Assembly: GCA_002422425.1 (NCBI GenBank) | Contig: DIVG01000076.1 | Coordinates: 28,544-92,543 of the forward strand | Direction of reading: 5' to 3' | From: Akkermansiaceae bacterium UBA6138 | GTDB taxonomy: Bacteria > Verrucomicrobiota > Verrucomicrobiia > Verrucomicrobiales > DEV007 | Length of the DNA: 64,000 nucleotides | Shown here: in pieces, positions 17,648 to 26,724 of the stretch | Numbering within the stretch: the stretch's first letter is position 1 | How the letters are laid out: each line of letters begins with the position of its first letter | Notes under the pieces: generated by a model | Told to the model about the DNA's origin: nothing | The model's input: the letters and a program-made list of their open reading frames with translations, nothing else | The model's database searches: none | Made by a program: the position numbers and the translations under genes

Positions 17648-17672
17648 AAAGACGAGCTCGCGGCTCGTCTTT
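17648..17672 (-). terminator. bidirectional factor-independent terminator
   Basis: Perfect 10-bp stem AAAGACGAGC/GCTCGTCTTT (17648-17657, 17663-17672), 5-nt loop. On the minus strand it runs into TTTTTTGTTG and so ends the NfeD-lipoprotein transcript 30 bp after its last stop. On the plus strand it is followed by CTCTTTCTTT. Confidence 0.85.
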
Positions 17673-17702
17673 CTCTTTCTTTGACTAACCCGAGGCAGTC
17701 GC

Positions 17703-17957
17703 TCAGAGCCCGGTCGCGCGGGGAGTCTCGGTCGCAGCCGGGGCCGATGCAGCGGGAGCTTCCACGGCGTGATCTTTGACCGCTTTCGCGTGATCGTCCG
17801 CCTTCTCATGCGCGGCGTCGTCTCCATGACCCTCGCCATGGCCTTTGCCGTGCTCCAGATGGAGGGCCTTTGTTTTCTCGAATTCGTGCTGCTCACAACC
17901 CGTCAGCGTGAAGCCGATCAACCCTATCGAAAAGAGAACCTGACTCAGAAATTTCAT
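17703..17957 (-). CDS. small His/Asp/Glu-rich lipoprotein
   Basis: 84 residues from ATG 17957 (AGGGA five to six bases upstream favours it over the ATG at 17963). Signal peptide II with lipobox LTGC (MKFLSQVLFSIGLIGFTLTGC). The mature part has a striking cluster of histidines: LEHGKGHGEGHGDDAAHEK then ADDHAKAVKDHA, followed by an Ala/Pro/Thr-rich tail. Not a family I recognise; the composition suggests metal (Zn, Ni, Cu) binding in the envelope, or simply a low-complexity linker. It is 74 bp downstream of the NfeD-like protease gene on the same strand and ends at a strong terminator, so likely co-transcribed. Confidence 0.65.
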   Translation of the reverse strand: MKFLSQVLFSIGLIGFTLTGCEQHEFEKTKALHLEHGKGHGEGHGDDAAHEKADDHAKAVKDHAVEAPAASAPAATETPRATGL

Positions 17958-18031
17958 GGCCATCCCTTTAACCGTGGCATCGCCTCTTTGCAACTTCCAA
18001 GTTCCTGCAGGGAAAAGGAACGGGCCTGATC

Positions 18032-20311
18032 TCAACCACTGCTGTCTTTCGCCACGACAACACGGCTGCCTTCGTGCCGTATCACCTTGAGCGGCTCACC
18101 GCGAGGGATGAATTCGCCATCGGAGATGACATCGAGAAGCCTGCCCCCGAATTCGGCCTTGCCCGAGGGCCGCAGGTCCGTCCTCGCGCTTCCCGTAAGA
18201 CCTAGATAGGTGAACGCTTTCGCGCCCTCGACCGATCCACTGCCACCGGTCCCGGGAAGCGAGGCCCCTGTCGGCACCGCTCCGGCAAGGACAAAGCGAC
18301 TGCCCAGGCGTGTCCCCGGAAGGAATCGCATCCCCAGGAGAATCACAACGAGCGCCCCCACCATGCCGGCGGCGAGAGAGATAAGGGAGCTTTGGAAGAG
18401 GGCGGACCACTCCATCGATCCCGGCATACCGCCCCATTTCCACTCCAGATCGACCCGATCGACCATCGCCAAACCCAGCGCCGCCAGAACCATCGCCGAA
18501 CCGGCCAGTCCGGCAACGATCGTTCCCGGAAAAATGAAGATCTCCACCGCGATGAGAATCAGCCCCGCCACCAGAAGAACAAAGAGCTCGTAGCCGGCAA
18601 GATTGCCCGCAAGATAGTTGCCGAAGAAAAAGAGACTGAAGGCACACACGCTAACGATCCCCGGGAACCCGAAGCCGGGCGTGTTCATCTCAAGATAAGC
18701 CCCCGCGAGCCCGACGATGATAAGCAGGAACGAGAGTTTCTGCACCCAATGGGCAAAGGCCTCCATCCCCAGCGGAGTTGCCTCGACAATCTCGCCGGTG
18801 AGTGACTCCTGCCCGACGAGATCCTTGAGATCGCGGGCGACGCCCTTTGCGAGAACGGGACGCCCGCCGATGATCTCGGTGGCGCGCACGGTATTGAGAT
18901 TGAGCACGTTACCCGCCTCGTGGACGAGAACCCCGTCGATGCGGACCTCCTTCTCGCGCGTCACGAAGGCTTCGGCAACGTCAGGGTTGTGACCCTTTAA
19001 CTCGGCTACGTTGCGCACCGTCCCGATGATCATCTGGGTGACCTTGTCGGCCATCGATTCATTGAGATCCTGTCCCGTCCCGCTCACGACGAGGGCCGAT
19101 CCTATCGTCGCGGCAGGGCGCATGTAGATATGGTCCGTCCCCATCGCAATGATCGCCCCGGCCGACTCGGCCCGCGGATTGACGAAGGTATAGGTCGGGA
19201 TCGAGACATTCTGCAGGCTCGTGAGAACAAGCCCCTCGGTATACCAGGCGAATCCTCCAGGCGTATCCATGTCAAAGACGACCGCCGTCGCTCCGTCGAG
19301 CTCAGCCTTTTTGAGGGTCCGGTCCATGAAGTCAAAACTCGCCTTCCCCGTCGCAAGGGTATCCTGCCCGACCTTGAGCACGACGACCTTGCCCTTGTAG
19401 TTGGTCGCGTCGCGACGACCGAAAAGCGGGAGATCCCCTGCGGCCTTTTCCGCTCCTGCCACAACACCCCCGTCCGCCCCGGCTTCATCCTTGCCGTCGC
19501 TCCGCGTCAGCTTAGTTCGGCTCGTCAGTTCGCCGTAGGCGCGGGGAGAGAGACGTTCGAACTCTGTCCCCAGCCCCTCGGCAAGGAGGATCGCCTCGAT
19601 CGAGTCGACGATGCCTTTGGCCAGGAGCGGCTTGCCCTCATACTCCCTCACCGCCTCCTCCGCTGTCAGGGTAAGGACTTGCCCCTTTTCAGAAATGACC
19701 GTCTCCCCTATCCTGACCTCGACGGCCGCGTCGATGAAGGCCTCGGCAACTTCGGGGCGATGGCCCTTTGTCCCAGCGACACTGCGGGCACGCGCCTTGA
19801 GAATGGATTCCTCACGGGCGAGATTCTCGTCGGCGGCGCTGCGGCCCGTCGCGTCATCGCCCGGTGCCGCTGGTTTCGACGCCGCCTTTCGCAGGCCGGC
19901 ACCGCCAATGATGCCGCCGCGGTTCAGATAAATAGTGTCCGTGGCGAGAGCGATGAGCGCTCCCGATCCCGTCGCGCTGGTATTCACGTAGGCGATTGTG
20001 GGCACGGTAAGGCGCGCAATCCGGTCGAGGAGGCGGTTCTGCGCGGCGATATCGGCCGACTCACTTATGTTGATCTCGAAAACGAGGCCGGCGACCTTTG
20101 CCAGCTCCGCTTCAACAAGGAGGCGCTCAAGGTCACGTCCACTGCGGCCGTCGCCGAAGACGTCACCCGAAAGCGGGACCACCAGAGCTTTTCCCTCCCA
20201 GTTCGTGAAGAGAGTTTCCGGGGCGACATCCTCCCCGTCAATCACCGCCCCCGCCGGAACGATTCCGGAAACCAGGAGAAAAGACAAGCAGAGGCGGGTA
20301 AACAAATTCAT
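18032..20311 (-). CDS. NfeD-family membrane serine protease with tandem ClpP-like domains
   Basis: 759 residues from ATG 20311, giving a signal peptide (MNLFTRLCLSFLLVSGIVPAGA). Two ClpP/crotonase-like domains lie outside the membrane: about 35-240 and 320-505. The second has the expected catalytic Ser in RAESAGAIIAMGTDHIYM (about 380) and a Lys in DKVTQMI (about 422). The first aligns well (ATGSGALIALATDTIYL) but has Gly at the Ser position and Arg at the Lys position. Four to five membrane helices (about 520-665) and a C-terminal NfeD OB-fold domain (GLTGSARTDLRPSGKAEFGG) follow. NfeD proteases cleave stomatin-like membrane proteins; no stomatin gene is next door. It follows nrnA by 178 bp on the same strand. 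Confidence 0.88.
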   Translation of the reverse strand: MNLFTRLCLSFLLVSGIVPAGAVIDGEDVAPETLFTNWEGKALVVPLSGDVFGDGRSGRDLERLLVEAELAKVAGLVFEINISESADIAAQNRLLDRIARLTVPTIAYVNTSATGSGALIALATDTIYLNRGGIIGGAGLRKAASKPAAPGDDATGRSAADENLAREESILKARARSVAGTKGHRPEVAEAFIDAAVEVRIGETVISEKGQVLTLTAEEAVREYEGKPLLAKGIVDSIEAILLAEGLGTEFERLSPRAYGELTSRTKLTRSDGKDEAGADGGVVAGAEKAAGDLPLFGRRDATNYKGKVVVLKVGQDTLATGKASFDFMDRTLKKAELDGATAVVFDMDTPGGFAWYTEGLVLTSLQNVSIPTYTFVNPRAESAGAIIAMGTDHIYMRPAATIGSALVVSGTGQDLNESMADKVTQMIIGTVRNVAELKGHNPDVAEAFVTREKEVRIDGVLVHEAGNVLNLNTVRATEIIGGRPVLAKGVARDLKDLVGQESLTGEIVEATPLGMEAFAHWVQKLSFLLIIVGLAGAYLEMNTPGFGFPGIVSVCAFSLFFFGNYLAGNLAGYELFVLLVAGLILIAVEIFIFPGTIVAGLAGSAMVLAALGLAMVDRVDLEWKWGGMPGSMEWSALFQSSLISLAAGMVGALVVILLGMRFLPGTRLGSRFVLAGAVPTGASLPGTGGSGSVEGAKAFTYLGLTGSARTDLRPSGKAEFGGRLLDVISDGEFIPRGEPLKVIRHEGSRVVVAKDSSG

Positions 20312-20489
20312 ACTGTTAAGATACGAAGGGAATCGCCCTTCGCGCAACGCATTTGCGACAATCCCCCTCGACACGATGCCGGGGCTCGCAAACGCCGATG
20401 AACCCTGACGGAAGACGAATGAGGAAACACCGTTCAATCCAGTCACCTGAAAGATCGCCGCGATCACGGGCATCCTATTGCCCACTCCG

Positions 20490-21539
20490 CTATTCGATCA
20501 CTCGGGCCGGTCTTTCCTGACTCCCCCCGCTCCCGAGCGCGAGGCCGACTGCCTCGATGAACCGCTCCCGGGCAGTCTCAAGTGGACCGCCGAGTCGAGC
20601 ACCCGCCGCGAGAGTGTGCCCGCCGCCGCCGAAGCCGGCACAGATCGCGCCGACACCATAAGCAGGCTCCTTCGATCTTGAACTAACCCGGACCCTGCCG
20701 TCGGGGAGTTCTTCCAGAAAAACGGCGATCATGACCGTGTCGATCGCGCGGATCACATCGATAACGCCCTCGGTGTCGCCCGCCTGCAGGTCGAGCTCGC
20801 AGGAGACCGAGAGCGGCAGTGCGACACTGACACAGCGCCCCTCAAAGTCGAAGCGCAGATCCTGCAGGAGTCGCTTCAGCGCGAGGACGCGTCGCCCGGG
20901 ATAGTTCTCGTAGAGCATGCGGTTGACCCGGCCTACATCGACACCGAGCGCGGCGATCTCTCCAGCGATGTGAAAAGTCGCTGGAGTCGTCGCCGGATAC
21001 CGGAAGCTACCCGTGTCCGTCGAGATTGCGGCGAGCAGATTCTCCCCTATCGCCGCATCCATGAGCCAGCCCGCGTCGCGCGCCAACTGGTAGACGAGCT
21101 GCCCCGTCGCCGGCGAGCCCGCATCGACGTGGACGAAATCACCGAAGCCGGTGTTGCTGATGTGGTGATCGAGATTGATTGTCACCGGGATGTGACCGGC
21201 CATTTCCCAGACCGATTCATGAATGCGGTCCCGCCCCGCCGAGTCGAGCACGATGAGCAGCTCGGCGTCCGACCGACCCGCCGGACGCTCGACGAGTTCA
21301 CTCCCGGGCAGAAAGACGAGACTATCGGGAACGGCGTCGTAATTCACCACCCGCACCGTTTTCCCGAGATTCCGCAACAGCAGTCCCATCCCGACCGCCG
21401 AGCCGATCGCGTCGCCATCGGGTCTGTCATGACTGATCACGAGGATCGAAGACGCCGCTTCGATCTGTTCTTTGAGTTGGGTGAAAGTGGCGGGCACGGG
21501 ACTGAACAAGGTTGATTGCTCGACCTTTAAGGGGCACAT
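20490..21539 (-). CDS. nrnA: DHH-family phosphoesterase (NrnA-like oligoribonuclease/pAp phosphatase)
   Basis: 349 residues from ATG 21539. DHH domain: ISHDRPDGDAIGSAVG (about 36-51), LIVLDSAGRDR, and INLDHHISNTGFGDF (DHH motif about 127). C-terminal DHHA1 domain ends with GFGGGGHTLAAGARL, whose Gly-Gly-Gly-His contacts substrate. NrnA removes nucleotides from short RNA and pAp/pApA (nanoRNA). Its position after rbfA in the nusA-infB-rbfA run is common in bacteria, which supports the assignment over RecJ or exopolyphosphatase. A longer reading to 21668 contains no recognisable sequence. The 168-bp gap before it (21540-21707) holds no gene. Confidence 0.9.
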   Translation of the reverse strand: MCPLKVEQSTLFSPVPATFTQLKEQIEAASSILVISHDRPDGDAIGSAVGMGLLLRNLGKTVRVVNYDAVPDSLVFLPGSELVERPAGRSDAELLIVLDSAGRDRIHESVWEMAGHIPVTINLDHHISNTGFGDFVHVDAGSPATGQLVYQLARDAGWLMDAAIGENLLAAISTDTGSFRYPATTPATFHIAGEIAALGVDVGRVNRMLYENYPGRRVLALKRLLQDLRFDFEGRCVSVALPLSVSCELDLQAGDTEGVIDVIRAIDTVMIAVFLEELPDGRVRVSSRSKEPAYGVGAICAGFGGGGHTLAAGARLGGPLETARERFIEAVGLALGSGGSQERPARVIE

Positions 21540-21707
21540 CGACGAGTCAGGAGGGTAAGCCGAGCCGCGCCCGGGGTAAACCCGAAAAGTCACTTTTGCA
21601 CGACCCTCGTCTCCAGTCCCCGAGAGGAACACCCTGCCGGGGGGGGCGTAACGGAGGGCCGGGGACACACGGCCGACGGTTTGGCAAACCGGCCCTACCG
21701 CGAAAAA

Positions 21708-22085
21708 TCACGAATTCCGCGGCGCTTCTCCGGGTTCGTCGGGCAGATCGATGTCCCCAATCTCGTCGAGGATATTAAGAACGCGGACCCCGCGCTCGAT
21801 CGATTCGTCGATCTGGAAATGGAGGATGGGAGTGCAACGCAGCACGACCCGCTTCATCACGATGCCCTGGATAAGCCCGCGCTTCGCATTGAGTTTGCGG
21901 ACCGCCTCGCGCCCTTTCTCGGGGTCGCCGATGGTTCCCACATAGACCTCAGCGGTCTTAAGGTCGATCGCGGTCTCGACGTCGTGGATCGTCACGAGAA
22001 TATCGTTGAACTCGAAGTGCTTTTTCACACAATCGCTGATCTCGCGCTTGAGCAATTCGTTGATGCGGGCAATGCGCTGGCTCAT
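21708..22085 (-). CDS. rbfA: ribosome-binding factor A
   Basis: 125 residues from ATG 22085. RbfA is a KH-fold 30S maturation factor needed for 16S rRNA 5'-end processing and cold growth. Seen: MSQRIARINELLKREISDCV at the N terminus, DVETAIDLKTAEVYVGTIG in the middle, and VVLRCTPILHFQIDESIERG, which is the highly conserved R-x-x-P-x-L-x-F-x-x-D motif. Length is typical. It lies between infB (78-bp gap) and nrnA. An in-frame ATG at 22130 would add 15 residues without homology. Confidence 0.95.
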   Translation of the reverse strand: MSQRIARINELLKREISDCVKKHFEFNDILVTIHDVETAIDLKTAEVYVGTIGDPEKGREAVRKLNAKRGLIQGIVMKRVVLRCTPILHFQIDESIERGVRVLNILDEIGDIDLPDEPGEAPRNS

Positions 22086-22163
22086 GATGAAAAGGAGGGA
22101 TCGGGGACCGGACACCGCGCCCGAATTCAAAAACGGAATGACTAAACGAAGCAGAGGAAAAGA

Positions 22164-24308
22164 TCAGAGCGTCTGCTCAAGTTTTTCCAACTCGTAGCAT
22201 TCGATGATGTCGTCCTTCTGGTAGTCGTTGAACTTGCCGAGCTTGATACCGCACTCAAGTCCCACCTTGACTTCCTTGGCGTCTTCTTTGAAACGGCGCA
22301 GCGTCGTGAAACCGCCATCATAGATCGGCACACCGTCTCGCAGGACCCGAGCCCTGGCACGGCGGGCGACGCGACCGTCCGTTACCATGCAGCCCCCAAC
22401 CTTGCCGGAAGAAAGCTTGAAGACTTCGAGAACACGGGCGTGGCCGATGACCTTTTCCCGGGTCTCCGGCTCAAGTAGTCCCAGCATCGCCTCTTTGACC
22501 TGATCAATCAGTTCATAGATAATGGAGAACAACTTCACCTGCACGCCCTCGCGTTTCACGAGCGGCTGGGCCTTGGCCTCGACCTTGGTGTTGAATCCGA
22601 TGAGAATGGCGTCCGAGGCACTGGCCAGGAGGACGTCGGCCTCGGTGATGGGTCCGGCACTCTGGCGCAGGATCTCGGCTGAAATTTTGTCCGAGTCGAT
22701 CTCGGTGAGCGACTTCTCGATGGCCTGGAGCGAACCCTGGGCATCGGCCTTGATGATGAGACGCAGCGTCGCCTTTTTGCCCTGCTCGATGTTGTCGAAG
22801 AGAGTCTCCAGGGCGGAACGCTGGATCGGAGAAAGTTTTGCCTGGCGCTTCTGCTCGAGACGCTCTTCGCTGAGCTTCTTCGCTTTACGCTCGGACTCCA
22901 TCTCGACGAGCTCGTCCCCGACATTGGGCACACCCGAGTAACCGACGATTTCAATCGGGGTCGAAGGACCAGCCGATTCAACGCGCTTGCGCTCGTCGTT
23001 TAAGAGGGCCTTGACCTTGCCGTGCATGACCCCGCAGATGAAGGCGTCGCCCACCCGGAGAGTCCCCGACTGGATCAGGACCGTGCCGGTAGGGCCCTTG
23101 CCCGCTTCGGTGCGCGCTTCGATCACCGTCCCGCGGGCGGGGCCCTCGGGATTGGCCTTCAGCTCAAGCACTTCGGACTGGAGGTAAATCATTTCGAAGA
23201 GGTCATCGAGGCCGGTCCCCGCCTTGGCCGAGACTTCCACACAAATCGTTGAGCCACCCCAGTCTTCGGGTGAAAGCCCGTTTTCCTGAAGCTGCCCCTT
23301 CACCCGCATCACATCGGCCCGGGCGAGATCGACCTTGTTGATCGCCACGATGATGGTGACTCCGGCCGCTTTGCAGTGGTCGATCGCCTCAAAAGTCGTC
23401 GGCATCAGCCCGTCATCGGCCGCCACGACGAGGACGACGATATCGGTGACATTCGCCCCGCGCGCCCGCATCTCGGAGAACGCGGCGTGACCGGGGGTAT
23501 CAATGAACGTAACGGTGCGGTCATTGCGGGTCACCTGGTAGGCACCGATGTGCTGGGTGATCCCGCCTGCCTCTCCGGCGACGACCCGCGATCCGCGGTA
23601 GGCGTCGAGGAGCGAGGTTTTGCCGTGATCGACATGACCCATGAAGGTCACGACGGGAGGACGGATGAAAAGTTTGTCCTCCTCGACTTCCGCGATGTCC
23701 TGCACATCTGGGACTTCGATAACCTCTTCGACCTTATGGACTCCAGCCCCTTTTTCACGCTTCTCTTTTTCAAAGATGAACCCGTGTTTTTCGCAAATTT
23801 TCGAGGCCACATCCGGCTCGATCGCCTGGGTGAGGTTCGCGAAGACATCCATTTCCATGAGGTCCTGGATGAGGAGAAAGGGCTTCAACTCCATCAGCAA
23901 CGCCAGTTCCTTGACGATGATGGGAGGCTTGATATGAATAATCTTCTTGTCACCGACGATCTCGACCGAGTTCTCAAGATCCTCGGAAGCGACCACCTCC
24001 TCGGCTACCTCGACCGGAACCGGCCTTGCCGCCAGCTCCGCCGCCGCCGCGACCTCGTTGCGCTCGGTCTGGGCCCGGTGACTAGCCGCCTTCATCCCCG
24101 AGAGGGTGTCGACCGGATTTTCCTTGCCGAGATGACCATAAAGCGACCCCTGACCCGAGACCGGGACCGTCACCTTGCCTTTACGGGCTCCCTTCTTTTC
24201 CCCTTTTTCGAAAAGGTTGAGCGCTTCCGCTTTCTGCTCGTCCACGGATTTCGACTCGGATTCCGGGGAATCCACCTTTTCTTTGGCGGGGATGTTCTTA
24301 CGGGGCAT
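22164..24308 (-). CDS. infB: translation initiation factor IF-2
   Basis: 714 residues from ATG 24308. IF-2 brings fMet-tRNA to the 30S subunit and promotes subunit joining. The charged N-terminal part (about 1-110) is short compared with the 890-residue E. coli protein; an IF2N-like segment follows (IVKELALLMELKPFLLIQDL, about 120-140). G domain: GHVDHGKTSLLDAYRG (about 222), DTPGHAAF, NKVD. Domains II-IV continue to the C terminus (VGLECGIKLGKFNDYQKDDI, the conserved end). A 120-bp gap separates it from nusA and shows no ylxR/L7Ae gene, which sits there in many bacteria. Confidence 0.97.
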   Translation of the reverse strand: MPRKNIPAKEKVDSPESESKSVDEQKAEALNLFEKGEKKGARKGKVTVPVSGQGSLYGHLGKENPVDTLSGMKAASHRAQTERNEVAAAAELAARPVPVEVAEEVVASEDLENSVEIVGDKKIIHIKPPIIVKELALLMELKPFLLIQDLMEMDVFANLTQAIEPDVASKICEKHGFIFEKEKREKGAGVHKVEEVIEVPDVQDIAEVEEDKLFIRPPVVTFMGHVDHGKTSLLDAYRGSRVVAGEAGGITQHIGAYQVTRNDRTVTFIDTPGHAAFSEMRARGANVTDIVVLVVAADDGLMPTTFEAIDHCKAAGVTIIVAINKVDLARADVMRVKGQLQENGLSPEDWGGSTICVEVSAKAGTGLDDLFEMIYLQSEVLELKANPEGPARGTVIEARTEAGKGPTGTVLIQSGTLRVGDAFICGVMHGKVKALLNDERKRVESAGPSTPIEIVGYSGVPNVGDELVEMESERKAKKLSEERLEQKRQAKLSPIQRSALETLFDNIEQGKKATLRLIIKADAQGSLQAIEKSLTEIDSDKISAEILRQSAGPITEADVLLASASDAILIGFNTKVEAKAQPLVKREGVQVKLFSIIYELIDQVKEAMLGLLEPETREKVIGHARVLEVFKLSSGKVGGCMVTDGRVARRARARVLRDGVPIYDGGFTTLRRFKEDAKEVKVGLECGIKLGKFNDYQKDDIIECYELEKLEQTL

Positions 24309-24428
24309 AAGGGAGGCAGGGGGTAGTAGCAGGGCGCTTGCTAGGCGCAAAAAAAGGAAATTTACTTTGTAGGTCTAAAATACGTTGTCAATCAGGTAAG
24401 ACAACCGTCTTCGCTCCGCTTCTGCGGT

Positions 24429-25796
24429 CTATTCGGCGGCTGACTCAAGCATCTCCCCGGCTTCGGGAGCAACTTCGGCTTCCACCTCCGTCTCGGAGAC
24501 AGCCCCCGCTTCAGTCGCTTCGGCTGCCGGCGCGACTGCTTCTACCGTTCCGCCAGTGGCGATGATGGCACGATTGCGAATCTCACGAGCTTCCTCGACC
24601 GGGATACCGAGGACCCCGGCGATATCGACCTCGTCCACATCGTTCACGAGCATGTCGATACTGGTGAGACCGCCGCGCACCAGAGCACTGGCAACCCCGA
24701 TCTCAATCCCAGCCCCTTTGGCGAGGGTGGTCGCGGCTCCCGCGACCTGGGCCTCGAAGGCCTCGTGGGCGGACTCATCCTTCTGCACCTGCACATCCCA
24801 ACCGATGAGGCGGGCGGTGAGACGGGCGTTCTGACCGCGACGACCGATCGCCTTGGAAAGTTCTTCTTCATCCACTTTCACGAGGATGGACTGCTTCGCC
24901 TCATCAATCGTGATGGACTTGATCTCGGCGGGCTTCAGGGCCTCCTGCACGAAAGCGCGCATGTCATCGCTCCAGCGGATGATGTCGACCTTTTCGTTGT
25001 TGAGCTCGCGGACGATGTTTTTAACCCGGGCACCGCGCATGCCGACGCAGGCACCGACCGGATCGACCTTCTCATCGGCGCTGTAGACGGCCACCTTAGT
25101 GCGATAACCGGCTTCACGGGCAAGAGAGCGGATCTCTACGGTGCGGTCGGCGATCTCGCTGACCTCGGACTCAAAAAGACGGCGCACGAAGTTCGGGTGG
25201 CTTCGCGAAAGGATGATCTCGGGACCGCGCGCGCCGTTTTCGACCGCCACGACGTAGGCCCTGATGCGGTCACCGACATTGTATTCCTCGGTCGAGACAC
25301 GCTCGCGCTGATGCATGACCCCCTCAAACTTGCCGAGATCGACATAGACGTCGCCGCGCTCAAAGCGCCGCACCGTGCCACTGACGATGTCTCCGGCACG
25401 ATCTTTGAACTCTTCGTAAATGAGCTCTTTCTCCGCCTGGCGAAGACGCTGCATCATCGTCTGCTTCGCGGTCTGCGCAGCGATACGGCCAAAATTCGAA
25501 GGCGTGATGTCCACCTCGAGCTCCGCCCCGACATCGATCCCCGGCTGGAGACGGCGGGCCGTGAAAATGTCGATCTCCTCGTAGGCGTTCGCCACCCGGT
25601 CACGGACGATAAGCGTCGCATAGGCACGGATGTCTCCCTTCTCAGGGTCGATACGAATGCGCATCTCCCGCGCCGGTCCGATACTTTTACGGGATGCCGA
25701 GAGCAGGGCCGTCTCGAGCGCGTCGATCATCGTATCACGCTTGATCCCCTTCTCTTTTTCGTAATATTCGAAAAGTGCTAACAGTTCGTTTGTCAT
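24429..25796 (-). CDS. nusA: transcription termination/antitermination factor NusA
   Basis: 455 residues from ATG 25796 (GGA four bases upstream). Domains in order: N-terminal RNA-polymerase-binding domain (MTNELLALFEYYEKEKGI), S1 (GDIVSGTVRRFERGDVYVDL, about 137), KH1 and KH2 (DPVGACVGMRGARVKNIVRE and ELSKAIGRRGQNARLTARLI, both conserved GxxG-type loops), then an acidic helix-hairpin-helix-like tail (VALVRGGLT-type segment, DEVDIAGVLGIPVEEAREIR) and a Glu/Ala-rich end. First gene of the run nusA-infB-rbfA-nrnA. rimP, which normally precedes nusA, is absent: the upstream neighbour is a plus-strand HAD gene. Confidence 0.97.
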   Translation of the reverse strand: MTNELLALFEYYEKEKGIKRDTMIDALETALLSASRKSIGPAREMRIRIDPEKGDIRAYATLIVRDRVANAYEEIDIFTARRLQPGIDVGAELEVDITPSNFGRIAAQTAKQTMMQRLRQAEKELIYEEFKDRAGDIVSGTVRRFERGDVYVDLGKFEGVMHQRERVSTEEYNVGDRIRAYVVAVENGARGPEIILSRSHPNFVRRLFESEVSEIADRTVEIRSLAREAGYRTKVAVYSADEKVDPVGACVGMRGARVKNIVRELNNEKVDIIRWSDDMRAFVQEALKPAEIKSITIDEAKQSILVKVDEEELSKAIGRRGQNARLTARLIGWDVQVQKDESAHEAFEAQVAGAATTLAKGAGIEIGVASALVRGGLTSIDMLVNDVDEVDIAGVLGIPVEEAREIRNRAIIATGGTVEAVAPAAEATEAGAVSETEVEAEVAPEAGEMLESAAE

Positions 25797-25976
25797 TTTT
25801 CCAGCTGGTCCTCCGATGATGAGACAAAAAAAAGCGGGACAAGCCCACTTAATCAACCCGGCCACAGGGAGCCGGAATCTCAAGATTGCAGGGTCGCGAA
25901 CATAGCCGCTCCCCTTTCCTTAGGCAACACGTAATTCCCCGCAAATCAAGCCCGTATTCACCTAAAATTCGATTCA

Positions 25977-26663
25977 ATGAACCATTCGGACCTCAGAGCC
26001 GTCAGTTTCGACGCCGCCGGCACCCTCATCGAGCTCGCCGAAGACGTCGGGACCTCCTACTCGACCGTCGCGGCCTCCTTCGGAGTATCGGTCACCCCCG
26101 ATGCCCTCAACCGGGTCTTCGGCACGGTCTGGAAGCGCACTCCCCCGCCCTTCTCGAAGGAGACAGCCGACCATGATCCCCACGAAAAAGCCTGGTGGAG
26201 CCGACTCGTCCGTGAAGTCTTCACCGAAGCCGGCACGACCTTTCCTGACGAAGCGATCTTCACGGATTTCTTCGAAGCCCTTTACCGCCACTTTGAGAGT
26301 CCCGGCACCTGGCTCGCCGTGCCCGGGGCGAAAGAGACGGTGGAGGCAATCGCGGGCGCGCGGCGCTGTGTCGTCCTTTCCAATTTCGACAGCCGTCTCC
26401 GCCGTGTCCTTGCCGACCTCGATCTGCTCGCGCCCTTCGAGTCACTTTACCTTTCCGGTGAAAGGCGCCTCTCCAAGCCCGATCCGCGCGCCTTTGCGAG
26501 CGTCGCAACAAGCCTGGGGCTCACGCCCCGCGAGATCCTCCACGTCGGCGACGATCCCCAGTGTGACTGGGAAGGAGCCCGCGCCGCCGGATTCCCCCAC
26601 TTCCGCGTCGGACCAGGTCAGCGGAATATTTCGGAATTATTAAGTGAACTTTCGCTTGCGTGA
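25977..26663 (+). CDS. HAD-superfamily hydrolase (HAD-IA, DAxGT type)
   Basis: 228 residues. HAD motifs: motif I SFDAAGTLIE (nucleophile Asp about 11), motif II VVLSNFDSR (Ser/Asn about 135), motif III Lys in RRLSKPDPRAF (about 164), motif IV HVGDDPQCDWEGARAAG (about 187). A helical cap lies between about 20 and 95. The second Asp of motif I is Ala (D-A-A-G-T rather than D-x-D-G-T); in the HAD-IA branch that includes HDHD3/DREG-2-like proteins this change is known, and it removes the usual acid/base residue, so phosphatase activity is uncertain. Divergent from nusA (180-bp gap) and followed by tRNA-Lys. Confidence 0.85.
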   Translation: MNHSDLRAVSFDAAGTLIELAEDVGTSYSTVAASFGVSVTPDALNRVFGTVWKRTPPPFSKETADHDPHEKAWWSRLVREVFTEAGTTFPDEAIFTDFFEALYRHFESPGTWLAVPGAKETVEAIAGARRCVVLSNFDSRLRRVLADLDLLAPFESLYLSGERRLSKPDPRAFASVATSLGLTPREILHVGDDPQCDWEGARAAGFPHFRVGPGQRNISELLSELSLA

Positions 26664-26724
26664 TCCCCAAGCGTGACTAGATTTCGCGCCCGTCCCGGCC
26701 CCAAGTCGGTGACTCGCTCACAAC

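Noticed and set aside
19130..20401. Long plus-strand open frame (423 codons) opposite the NfeD-like gene
   Set aside because: Mirror of a GC-rich coding strand; no domain, no start signal, and the opposite strand encodes a complete NfeD protein.
23376..24326. Plus-strand open frame (316 codons) opposite infB
   Set aside because: Antisense to the IF-2 G domain; Asp/Arg/His-rich shadow composition.
24330..24390. TTGACA on the minus strand in the nusA-infB gap as an infB promoter
   Set aside because: No acceptable -10 at 16-18 bp spacing.
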